Both the position numbers and the translations under genes were made by a program. 56,560 nucleotides of DNA from Jiangella aurantiaca (GTDB lineage: Bacteria; Actinomycetota; Actinomycetes; Jiangellales; Jiangellaceae), in the NCBI RefSeq assembly GCF_004349105.1, contig NZ_SMLB01000039.1, positions 1 to 56,560 on the forward strand, read 5' to 3'. Within the stretch, counting starts at the first letter, position 1. Every line of letters starts with the position of its first letter. This document shows, piece by piece, positions 9,202 through 15,947 of the stretch. The notes under the pieces were generated by a model. That model was given only the letters and a program-made list of their open reading frames with translations. It ran no database searches and was not told where the DNA came from.

Positions 9202-9293
9202 TGGACGTGGCAACCCCCGGCCGACGCGGCATCCCCGGCGAGCCGAACGCGACCGACCCACGGATCGGGCAGAAGAGCCTCATTTTGAGCCTG

Positions 9294-9709
9294 TCATCTC
9301 AGGAGATGGCGCGGCTGGTGGTGGCACACGGCGATCTCGCCGTCCGGGCCGGCACAGCCCGCGGCCGCGTCGGCGACCTCTGCCCGGCCCTCGACTCGAC
9401 CTGGTCGCGCCCGACGTAGCCGCCGCTGCCGTTGACCGCTCTGCCCGGCTCGACCCGGGTGCCGCCGGGGAGGGCGACGGTGCCCGGGTCGGCCTGCCAG
9501 GTGGTCCCGCCGGGCCAGACGACCGGGAGACGGCCGTCCAGCAGCATGCAGTCGCCGTCGAGCACGACCTCGCCGAACACCTGGGCGTCGTACCCGCCGT
9601 AGGCCGCGCTGCCGGACGTCAGCACCGGCCCGTCGACGGCGCCGGTGGTGTCGCCGCACGCCGCCACCGCGGCGCTGGCCGCGACAACGGCGACCGTGAC
9701 CCGGTTCAT
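9294..9709 (-). pseudogene. Secreted lipoprotein with 3' frameshift
   Basis: ATG at 9709 opens a lipoprotein signal (MNRVTVAVVAASAAVAACGD, lipobox VAAC). The frame continues through LDGDCMLLD, PVVWPGGTTW and SGGYVGRDQVE, blocks I recognise from a family of small actinobacterial lipoproteins that normally close with an Ala-rich helix, a Cys and GEIAVFN. In the opened frame the tail turns into a Ser/Arg/Pro-rich nonsense sequence ending at 9299. The next frame over reads AEVADAAAGCAGPDGEIAVC and ends at 9294. A single-base change near 9390-9400 therefore separates body and tail. Either the gene is recently broken or the sequence has an error there. Confidence 0.7.
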
Positions 9710-9750
9710 GCAGGTAGGCCGGGGTGCGCCGGCGCACGGTTCCGCACGGA

Positions 9751-11001
9751 TCACCGCGGCGTACGGCTCAGCCGGTCCTGCAGGAACTCCTGTTCGGCGG
9801 CGTTGTCGCTAAGGGCGAGCGCCGCCCGGTAGGCCGCGGCGGCCTCGGCGTGCCGGCCGAGCCGCGACAGCAGGTCGGCCTTCGTCGCGGGCAGGTAGCG
9901 GTAGCCGGCCAGCCGGCCGTCCCGCTCGAGGGCTTCCACCTCGGCGAGCGCCGCGGCCGGGCCGTCGACCATCGAGACGGCCACGGCGCGATTCAACGCG
10001 ACGACGGGGGAGTGCCAGCGGCGGAGCAGCTCGTCGTACAACGTCAGGATCTGCGGCCAGTCGGTCTCGGCATAGCTGGGCGCCTCGGCATGCAGGGCGG
10101 CGATCGCGGCCTGCAGCGTGAACCGTCCGGGCGGCCCGGCCCGCAGCGCGCCCACCACCAGCCGATCCGCCTCGGCGATCAGGGCGCGATCCCACGCCGA
10201 CCGGTCCTGCTCCTCCAGCCGCAGCAGCCGCCCGTCGGCGTCAGTGCGGGTGGCCCGGCGTGCCTGGTGGACCAGCAGCAGCGCCAGCAGGCCGGCGGTC
10301 TCCGGCTCCGACGGCAGCAGCGGCCGGAGCATGCGGGCGAGGTCGAGGGCGCGGCCGGTGAGCTCGTCGCGGACCAGGTTCTCGCCGGAGTGCGCGGTGT
10401 GCCCGGTCGCGTACAGCAGGTGGATGACCGTCAGGACGGCGTCGACGCGGGCCGGCAGGTCGGCCGCGGCGGGGACGGCGTACGGGATGCGCGCGGATGC
10501 GATCTTCTTCTTGGCCCGGGTGATCCGGGCGGCCATCGTCGGCTCGGTGACGAGGAACGCGTGCGCGATGTCCGGGGTGCTGACGCCGCAGACCAGCCGG
10601 AGCGTCAGCGCGACCTGCGCCTCCCGCGACAGCGCCGGGTGGCAGCAGGTGAACACCAGCCGCAGCCGGTCGTCGGGAATCGGCGCGGCGTCGTCCAGCA
10701 CGGCGGCCGCGACGCTGTCGCGGCCGCCGTCGTCGACGTCCATGACCAGCAGCGGGAGCTTGGCCTGCAGGGTGCGCTGGCGGCGCAGGTTGTTCAGCGC
10801 GGTCCGTCGGGCGACGGTCGTCAGCCAGGCGGCCGGCTTGGCGGGGACGCCGTCGCGGGCCCACCGGGTCAGCGCCTGGACGTAGGCGTCCTGAACGGCC
10901 TCCTCGGCGGCGTCGAGGTCGCGCGTGACGCGCACCGTCGCGGCGAGCACGAAGGCCCACTCGCGGCGGTGCGCGTCGGCGACGGCGGTCTCGACGGTCA
11001 G
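9751..11001 (-). CDS. ECF42-type RNA polymerase sigma factor with TPR-like extension
   Basis: Sigma factor of about 416 residues. Region 2 (DLDAAEEAVQDAYVQALTRW, then PAAWLTTVARRTALNNLRR) and region 4 (LTLRLVCGVSTPDIAHAFLV) are followed by a C-terminal extension of some 200 residues rich in helices, as in ECF42. The nearest conventional start is GTG at 10950, but the family-typical N-terminus (VETAVADAHRREWAFVL) lies upstream of it, in frame to a CTG at 11001. That CTG overlaps the TGA of the YCII gene, so I take it as the likely start. ECF42 genes sit beside DGPF/YCII proteins, as here. No anti-sigma factor is present. Confidence 0.88.
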   Translation of the reverse strand: MTVETAVADAHRREWAFVLAATVRVTRDLDAAEEAVQDAYVQALTRWARDGVPAKPAAWLTTVARRTALNNLRRQRTLQAKLPLLVMDVDDGGRDSVAAAVLDDAAPIPDDRLRLVFTCCHPALSREAQVALTLRLVCGVSTPDIAHAFLVTEPTMAARITRAKKKIASARIPYAVPAAADLPARVDAVLTVIHLLYATGHTAHSGENLVRDELTGRALDLARMLRPLLPSEPETAGLLALLLVHQARRATRTDADGRLLRLEEQDRSAWDRALIAEADRLVVGALRAGPPGRFTLQAAIAALHAEAPSYAETDWPQILTLYDELLRRWHSPVVALNRAVAVSMVDGPAAALAEVEALERDGRLAGYRYLPATKADLLSRLGRHAEAAAAYRAALALSDNAAEQEFLQDRLSRTPR

Positions 11002-11354
11002 GACGTCAGCCCGGAGAAGTCGAGCCCGAGCAGCGGCCGCACCTCGACGCCGCCGCTGACGATCGGCGTCATGCGGGCCAGCTCGATCGCGTGGTCGAGG
11101 TCGCGCGCCTCGATGACGAAGACGCCGGCCAGCGCCTCCTTGGTCTCGATGAACGGGCCGTCGGTGACGAGGTCGCCGCGGATCGACGTCGCGGTCGCGC
11201 TGGGCTCCAGCGCGATGCCGCCGAGTTCGCGGCCGCCCTTCTCGGCGATGCGGCCGGGCAGCGCCTCGTGCGCCGCCATGATCTCCGGCGGCAGGTCCGG
11301 CGCCTGGCCGCCCTCCGCCTCGCGCTCGAAGATGAGGATCGCGTACTGGGCCAT
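10998..11354 (-). CDS. YCII/DGPF-domain protein, partner of the ECF42 sigma factor
   Basis: Small cytoplasmic protein of 118 residues with a ferredoxin-like YCII fold. The diagnostic DGPF motif is in DLVTDGPFIETKEALAG, and the N-terminus MAQYAILIFERE is the usual first strand. GAGGAG lies 5 nt before the ATG at 11354, which fixes the start over longer in-frame options. Its stop overlaps the proposed sigma-factor start, so the two are translationally coupled. Such proteins are constant neighbours of ECF41/42 sigma factors and may be their effectors or targets. The exact biochemistry is unknown. Confidence 0.88.
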   Translation of the reverse strand: MAQYAILIFEREAEGGQAPDLPPEIMAAHEALPGRIAEKGGRELGGIALEPSATATSIRGDLVTDGPFIETKEALAGVFVIEARDLDHAIELARMTPIVSGGVEVRPLLGLDFSGLTS

Positions 11355-11447
11355 GAGGTCTCCTCGATGGTGTCGGTGTGACTGTCGGTCTTCATACCCT
11401 CGACACGCGGCCGGCAGGTGAATCGACAACCCCGGCCAAGAAATTTC

Positions 11448-12008
11448 TCAATGGTGTTCGGAGAGCAGGACGGCGACCGTGTCCGGCTCCAGCGCGCGGA
11501 ACACGTGCGGCAGGTCGCCGGGGTAGGAGACGTAGTCGCCGGGTGCCAGCTCCACCGGGTCGTCGGTGAGCCCGACCAGCGCCCGGCCGGCGCTCAGGAC
11601 CACATGCTCGACGACGCCCGGCATGTGCGGGTCGGACGCGCGCGGCTCGCCGGGCTGCGCGCTGACGAGGTAGATGTCGCGGCGGGCGTTCGGCGGGCTG
11701 GCCGACAGGACGGTGGCGACGTAGTCCGACCGCTCCGACGCGACGGCCGGCCCCTCGCCCTTGCGGATCACCTGGACTCGCGGCCGCGGCGGCTCGACGA
11801 GATGGGCGAACGGCACGTCCAGCGCGACGCTCAGCGCCCACAGCGTCTCGACGCTCGGGTTGCCGGCGCCTGACTCCAGCTGCGACAACGTCGACTTCGC
11901 GATGCCGGCCCGGCGGGCCACCTCGGCCAGCGACAGGCCGGTGCGGCGCCGCTCCCGCTGCAGGGACGCGGCGATGACGGCGAGCGGGGCGCTCGGGGAC
12001 TGGCTCAT
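11448..12008 (-). CDS. XRE-family regulator with C-terminal cupin domain
   Basis: DNA-binding regulator of 186 residues. A helix-turn-helix occupies roughly residues 10-65 (LQRERRRTGLSLAEVARRAG, then STLSQLESGAGNPSVETLW). A cupin barrel fills the C-terminal half (HMPGVVEHVVLSAGRALVGL, LAPGDYVSYPGDLPHVF), where a small ligand would bind. ATG at 12008 is preferred over 12020 because GGAG lies 6 nt upstream. It faces azlCD across 64 bp containing a CGTTCGT inverted repeat, the obvious candidate operator. I infer that it controls the AzlCD exporter and itself. Confidence 0.88.
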   Translation of the reverse strand: MSQSPSAPLAVIAASLQRERRRTGLSLAEVARRAGIAKSTLSQLESGAGNPSVETLWALSVALDVPFAHLVEPPRPRVQVIRKGEGPAVASERSDYVATVLSASPPNARRDIYLVSAQPGEPRASDPHMPGVVEHVVLSAGRALVGLTDDPVELAPGDYVSYPGDLPHVFRALEPDTVAVLLSEHH

Positions 12009-12028
12009 CGTTCGCTCCATCGATCGAT

Positions 12029-12046
12029 CGTTCGTCTTGACGAACG
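12029..12046. promoter_or_regulatory. Candidate operator for the XRE-cupin regulator
   Basis: A perfect 7-bp inverted repeat, CGTTCGT-CTTG-ACGAACG, in the divergent promoter region between the regulator and azlC. It overlaps a TTGACG sequence (12037-12042) that could be the -35 box of azlC. Confidence 0.6.
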
Positions 12047-12072
12047 GACGTTAATCGTTCAGTCTACTGGTC

Positions 12073-12777
12073 ATGCGTTCGATCTACCGAACACTACGCG
12101 CCGACCGGGCGTTGGCGCGGGACATCGCGCTCGTGTGTGTCGCCGACGGGGTGGTGGGGCTGTCGTTCGGGGCCATCACCGTGGGCGAAGGGCTGCCGGT
12201 GTGGCTGCCGATGCTGCTGTCGGTCGTGGTGTTCGCGGGGGCGGCGCAGTTCATGTTCGTCGGGCTGGTCGCGTCGGGCGGCAACCCGGTGGCCGCGGTG
12301 CTGGCCGGGCTGCTGGTGAACCTGCGGCACGTGGTGTTCGGCTTCACCGTCGGCGACGTCGTCGGCCGCGGCTGGCAGCGGGCCGCCGGCAGTCATGTCA
12401 TGGTCGACGAGTCGGTCGCGTTCGCGCTGGCCCAGCCGGACGGGGAGCGCCGACGGGCGGCCTACTGGGGCTGCGGGGTGGCGGTGTTCGTCTGCTGGAA
12501 CCTCGGCGTGCTGGCCGGCGCGTTCCTCGGGACGGCGGTGAGCGACCCGGCCGCACTCGGGCTGGACGCCGCCTTCCCGGCGGTGCTGCTGGCGCTGGTA
12601 CTGCCAGCGCTGCGAGACCGGACGACGGCGCTGGCGGCGGCCGTGGGCGCGGCGATCGCGCTGGCGACGGCGCCCTTCCTGCAAGCCGGGCTGCCGGTGC
12701 TGCTGGCGCTGGCCGGGGTCGTGGTCGCGCTTGCCCGGGCCCGGTCCGCGTCGCGCCCCGAGGAGGTGGCTGCATGA
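12073..12777 (+). CDS. azlC: AzlC-family branched-chain amino acid exporter, large subunit
   Basis: Integral membrane protein of 234 residues, the large subunit of the two-part AzlCD exporter known for branched-chain amino acids and their analogues. The family landmarks are the early GVVGLSFGAITVGEGL, the AGAAQFMFVGLVASGG segment and NLRHVVFG. About seven hydrophobic segments are visible. It overlaps azlD by ATGA, so the two are coupled. No clear Shine-Dalgarno sequence precedes the ATG, which may be leaderless. The cargo here is not proven. Confidence 0.9.
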   Translation: MRSIYRTLRADRALARDIALVCVADGVVGLSFGAITVGEGLPVWLPMLLSVVVFAGAAQFMFVGLVASGGNPVAAVLAGLLVNLRHVVFGFTVGDVVGRGWQRAAGSHVMVDESVAFALAQPDGERRRAAYWGCGVAVFVCWNLGVLAGAFLGTAVSDPAALGLDAAFPAVLLALVLPALRDRTTALAAAVGAAIALATAPFLQAGLPVLLALAGVVVALARARSASRPEEVAA

Positions 12778-13100
12778 CGGTGTCGACGACAACGCTGGTC
12801 GCGGCCGTTCTGGTGCTGGGCGTCGGGACGTTCGCGTTCCGCTACGCCGGTCCGGCGCTGCGCGAGCGGATGACGCTGCCGCCGCGGGCGGAGCAGCTGC
12901 TGGGCGTGTCGACGATCGTCCTGCTGGCCGCGCTGGTCGCGACCGCCACGATGCTGGACGGCCGCGAATTCGACAGCATCGCCCGGCCGGCCGGCGTCGT
13001 GGTCGGTGCGGTGCTGGCCTGGCGGCGCGCGCCGTTCGTCGTGGTGGTCCTGGCCGCCGCCGGGACGGCCGCCGTCCTGCGGCTGCTCGGCGTCCCCTGA
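12774..13100 (+). CDS. azlD: AzlD-family exporter, small subunit
   Basis: Membrane protein of 108 residues with three to four hydrophobic segments and the family motif GVGTFAFRYAGP near the N-terminus. AGGAGG lies 6-7 nt upstream of the ATG, and the first codon overlaps the azlC stop. It forms the exporter with AzlC. The length is normal for the family. A long palindrome follows in the intergenic space before the convergent methyltransferase gene. Confidence 0.88.
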   Translation: MTVSTTTLVAAVLVLGVGTFAFRYAGPALRERMTLPPRAEQLLGVSTIVLLAALVATATMLDGREFDSIARPAGVVVGAVLAWRRAPFVVVVLAAAGTAAVLRLLGVP

Positions 13101-13201
13101 CCGTAGGCCGGGGTGGATGTGGGTCGTCGAGGTCGGCTGGTCTGCGCGCCCATGCCGTTGATGCATCCCGGGCCCGGGCGACGCCACGCCGCCCACCCAG
13201 T

Positions 13202-13273
13202 GTTGATCTTGGACTTGTTCGGCCATCTATCGGACATTTCACCTCGCAATTGCCGAACAACTCCAAGATCGAC
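13202..13273. repeat. Long palindrome, TTGATC-type family (copy 1)
   Basis: Two 22-bp arms (13202-13223 and 13252-13273) matching at 20 positions, outer end GTTGATCTTGGA, inner end TTGTTCGGC, 28-nt loop. Related palindromes lie at 44449-44509 and 55189-55251. Here it separates convergent genes and could also serve as a terminator. Confidence 0.7.
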
Positions 13274-13294
13274 ATGGGATCCGACGCTGCCCAG

Positions 13295-13831
13295 TTACTC
13301 GGCGGGAGCGTCGGCCCAGCCCTGCCGGCGCACCTCATAGCAGGCGACGGCGGCCGCGGCGGCGACGTTGAGTGAGCCGACCCGGCCCGTCTGCGGCACG
13401 TAGCCGACCGCGTCGCAGAGGTTCAGGCACGTCGAGGACAGCCCGCGGTCCTCGTTGCCCAGCACGATGCAGACGTCCCGGCGCAGGTTCAGCGAGGCCA
13501 GCGGCTCGGCCTCGTCGGCCAGCTCCAGGCCGACGACCAGGTAGCCGTCGGCGCGCACCACGCCGACCGCCGCCGCGATGTCCTCGTGGGTGCTCCACGT
13601 CAGGTAGCGGCCGGTGCCCAGCGCGGTCTTCTGCGCCTTGGGGGAGTTCGGGGCGGCGGTGCGGCCGACGACGTACAGCTCGCTGACGCTGAGCGCGGCC
13701 GCCGTCCGCATGATCGACCCCACGTTGAACGGCGACTGCACGTCCTCGAGCAGCAGCGCGAGCCGGAAGGAGTCCTTCCGGCGCCACGACCGGTGCAGTC
13801 GCTTCAGTTCCGTTCCGCCGAGCTGTCGCAC
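13295..13831 (-). CDS. TrmH/SpoU-family RNA 2'-O-methyltransferase
   Basis: SPOUT-fold methyltransferase of 178 residues. Motif 1 is LLLEDVQSPFNVGSIMRTAA, motif 2 is VCIVLGNEDRGLS, and motif 3 VPQTGRVGSLNVAAAAAVAC. These form the trefoil knot that binds S-adenosylmethionine, with the Asn and Arg of motif 1 at the catalytic centre. It would methylate a ribose 2'-OH in tRNA or rRNA. The GTG start at 13831 has GGAG 6 nt upstream and follows the RsmC-like stop by only 3 nt, so the two RNA-modification genes form an operon. The N-terminal RNA-binding extension is short. Confidence 0.9.
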   Translation of the reverse strand: MRQLGGTELKRLHRSWRRKDSFRLALLLEDVQSPFNVGSIMRTAAALSVSELYVVGRTAAPNSPKAQKTALGTGRYLTWSTHEDIAAAVGVVRADGYLVVGLELADEAEPLASLNLRRDVCIVLGNEDRGLSSTCLNLCDAVGYVPQTGRVGSLNVAAAAAVACYEVRRQGWADAPAE

Positions 13832-13834
13832 GTG

Positions 13835-14461
13835 CTACTCCGTTGTCGTGGTGGACGAACGTGGCTTGACCTCGAGCACCCGGTAGCCGTGCCGGGACAG
13901 CAGCCGCCGGGTCGGGAAGCCGGTCTCCGACAGCCACCGGGCCAGCGAGTCAGAGCCCAGGTTGCGCTGCACGACCAGGTACGCCGCGCCGCCCGGCAAC
14001 AGCCGGGGCAGCCACTGGAGCAGCAGGTCGTGCAGGGCCGCCTTGCCGACCCGGATGGGCGGGTTGGAGTACACCGCCGCGAACCGCACGTCGGCCGGCA
14101 CGTCGCCGGGCAGCGCCGCCCGGACCCCACTCAGGCCGGCCGCGGCGGCGTTCTCGCGCACCAGCTCCAGCGCCCGCTCGTTGACGTCGACCGCCCAGAC
14201 GCGCCGCCGCCGCTGCCGGTGCGCCAACGTGAGCGCGATCGGCCCGTATCCACACCCGAGGTCGAGCAGGTCGCCGCGGACCGCCGGTCGCGGCGCGTTC
14301 TCCAGCAGCACCCGGGTGCCGGCGTCGAGCTGCTTGAACGAGAACACCCCGGTGTCCGTTAGCAGCGTGAGCCGCAGGTCCGGCAGGTCGAGCTCGATCG
14401 TCCGCCTCGAGCTGGCCACGCCGGGCGTGCTCGCGTAGTAGTGCTCGGGCGGTTCGGGCAA
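13835..14461 (-). CDS. RsmC-like class I methyltransferase (rRNA guanine-N2 type)
   Basis: Rossmann-fold methyltransferase of 208 residues. The SAM-binding motif I is DLLDLGCGYGPIAL, motif II VWAVDVNERAL, and the catalytic NPPIR motif marks it as an amino-group methyltransferase of the RsmC/RlmG type (16S rRNA m2G1207 class). The start is TTG at 14461, supported by GGAGG 7 nt upstream, and the typical opening EHYYASTPGVASSRRTI follows. It is shorter than E. coli RsmC because only the catalytic domain is present, as usual in actinomycetes. It lies just upstream of, and is coupled to, the TrmH-like gene. Confidence 0.85.
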   Translation of the reverse strand: MPEPPEHYYASTPGVASSRRTIELDLPDLRLTLLTDTGVFSFKQLDAGTRVLLENAPRPAVRGDLLDLGCGYGPIALTLAHRQRRRRVWAVDVNERALELVRENAAAAGLSGVRAALPGDVPADVRFAAVYSNPPIRVGKAALHDLLLQWLPRLLPGGAAYLVVQRNLGSDSLARWLSETGFPTRRLLSRHGYRVLEVKPRSSTTTTE

Positions 14462-14503
14462 GGCGCGGCCTCCATCGATCGGCGGGACGGCTCACAGGGT
14501 AGG

Positions 14504-14659
14504 TCACGGGAGGACGAAGCGGCGCGTCCACTCCCCGCCGGCGAGGTCGAAGCGGGCCCTGGTGGCGATGCCGTCGTCGCCGGCGTCGGAGAGCCAGCGC
14601 GCCAGCAGCTCCAGCGGCCGGCCGGAAACCCCGTTGAGGGCGAGGTCGTCGTTTGCCAT
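14504..14659 (-). CDS. Small conserved-looking protein (51 residues)
   Basis: An ATG-TGA frame of 51 codons reads MANDDLALNGVSGRPLELLA, then an Arg/Trp-containing middle, and closes with EWTRRFVLP. It is acidic at the front and has balanced composition, with strongly G/C-biased third positions like the flanking genes. It lies 42 nt upstream of the RsmC-like gene on the same strand and could share its transcript. No clear Shine-Dalgarno sequence precedes the ATG. I do not recognise a family. Confidence 0.5.
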   Translation of the reverse strand: MANDDLALNGVSGRPLELLARWLSDAGDDGIATRARFDLAGGEWTRRFVLP

Positions 14660-14769
14660 CATCCGTCCATGATGTCGACACCCGGTCCCCGCGCGCTGCC
14701 CGTCCCCGCTCGTCCGGCGGCGACGAAGCAGCAGACGCGCCCGGGCTGGAGGCCGATCGCTCCGACGCC

Positions 14770-15411
14770 GTGACCGCGGCGATCGTCGCGGGGTTGCTGG
14801 CCGGCTACGGCATCGCGATCCCGGTCGGTGCCGTGGGCGCCTATCTGGTGGCCCTGACGGCGCGCACCTCGCTGACGGTGGGCACGGGCGCGGCCCTGGG
14901 CATCGCGGCCGTCGACGGCGGCTACGCGATCGCCGCCGTGCTCGGCGGGGCGGCGCTGGCCGGCGCGATCGAGCCGTACGCCGTCCCGTTGCGCTGGGCG
15001 TCCGCCGCCGTGCTGCTGGTGATGGCGGCCGTCGGGGCGGTCGCCGCGTACCGCCGGCACCGTGCCGGCCCGGCCACGGCGGACCCGGACGACGGCCGCG
15101 CCGACCGGGTGACGCCGGCCGGGGCGTTCGTCAGGTTCGCCGGCATCACCGTGATCAACCCGATGACCGTCGTCTACTTCGCCGCGCTGGTCATCGGCAG
15201 CGGCGCCGAGCTGGCCGGCGGTGCCGAGGCCGTCGCGTTCGTCGTCGCGGCGTTCGCCGCCTCGGCCAGCTGGCAACTGCTGCTGGCCGGCGGGGGAGCG
15301 CTGCTCGGCCGGTTCGTGACGGGGCCGCGCGGCCGGCTGGCGACGGCGTTCGTGTCCGGCGCCGTCATCGTGGTGCTGGCCGTTCGCATGATCGTCACCG
15401 GGGGCGGGTAA
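14770..15411 (+). CDS. LysE-family exporter
   Basis: Membrane protein of 213 residues with about six hydrophobic segments. The N-terminal GYGIAIPVGAVGAYLVALTA and the mid-protein NPMTVVYFAALVIG are the two signature regions of LysE/RhtB amino acid exporters. GTG at 14770 is chosen because it starts directly at the first membrane segment. The in-frame ATG upstream would add a polar, Arg-rich leader unlike the family. The substrate is unknown. The GNAT gene follows after 10 nt. Confidence 0.85.
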   Translation: MTAAIVAGLLAGYGIAIPVGAVGAYLVALTARTSLTVGTGAALGIAAVDGGYAIAAVLGGAALAGAIEPYAVPLRWASAAVLLVMAAVGAVAAYRRHRAGPATADPDDGRADRVTPAGAFVRFAGITVINPMTVVYFAALVIGSGAELAGGAEAVAFVVAAFAASASWQLLLAGGGALLGRFVTGPRGRLATAFVSGAVIVVLAVRMIVTGGG

Positions 15412-15414
15412 CCT
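15409..15414 (+). promoter_or_regulatory. -10 box TAACCT, leaderless arrangement
   Basis: TAACCT overlaps the stop codon of the LysE-type gene and ends 7 nt before the GTG at 15422, with no Shine-Dalgarno sequence. Confidence 0.4.
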
Positions 15415-15421
15415 CGCCCCG

Positions 15422-15946
15422 GTGAGGGACGCCGGGCACTCCACACTCGTGACCGACCGGCTGCTGCTGCGGCGGCCGCGGCCCGAGGACGTCGACATCA
15501 TCTTCGACATCTACCGCGACCCGCGGTCCAGTGAGCACAACCCGTCCAACCGGCTGCGCGACCGCGACGGCGCGGAGAACCTGTACCACAGCTGGGACGA
15601 GCACTGGCGCGCCACGGGGTTCGGCTACTGGACGGTGCTGCGGCAGGAGTCCGACCGGCCGGTCGGGTTCTGCGGGCTCAAGTACATGTGGTTCCACGAC
15701 GACCAGGTGACGAACCTCTTCTACGGCTTCGACCCGGCCTGGTGGGGACGCGGGCTGGCAGCCGAGGCTGCCCGCGCCGCCGTCGAGTGGGCCGCGAAGC
15801 ACCTGCCGGGCGTGGCGGTCGTCGCCCGGATCCGGCCGACGAACCTCGCCTCGCAGCGGGTCGCCGTCCGGGCCGGGCTGACCCGGGCCGAGCACCTCGA
15901 CGGGCTCGGCTTCGACGGCCTCGAGTGGATCTACGTCACGCCGTGA
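15422..15946 (+). CDS. GNAT N-acetyltransferase (RimJ/RimL-like)
   Basis: Acetyltransferase of 174 residues. The opening TDRLLLRRPRPEDVDIIFDI is the usual first strand and helix of RimJ/RimL-type enzymes. The coenzyme A loop is WWGRGLAAEAARAAVEWA, followed by NLASQRVAVRAGL, where the acceptor-side Asn sits. It would transfer acetyl from acetyl-CoA to an amino group of a protein or small molecule. It is convergent with the antiporter gene, only 1 nt apart. The substrate cannot be deduced. Confidence 0.88.
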   Translation: MRDAGHSTLVTDRLLLRRPRPEDVDIIFDIYRDPRSSEHNPSNRLRDRDGAENLYHSWDEHWRATGFGYWTVLRQESDRPVGFCGLKYMWFHDDQVTNLFYGFDPAWWGRGLAAEAARAAVEWAAKHLPGVAVVARIRPTNLASQRVAVRAGLTRAEHLDGLGFDGLEWIYVTP

Positions 15947-15947
15947 G

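Larger units (their letters stand above)
8799..9279. mobile_element. Transposase-less element with ISL3-like terminal repeats (copy 1)
   Basis: A 481-bp gene-free block bounded by 25-bp inverted repeats: GGCTCTTCTG, four variable bases, then ATCCGTGGGTC at both ends. The same ends bound a block at 43936-44689, and both contain a related internal stretch (8994-9050 against 44034-44098). The GGCTCTTC start recalls ISL3-family insertion sequences. No target duplication is visible here. It begins 3 nt after the stop of the pentapeptide gene. It is best read as a miniature or internally deleted insertion sequence. Confidence 0.65.
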
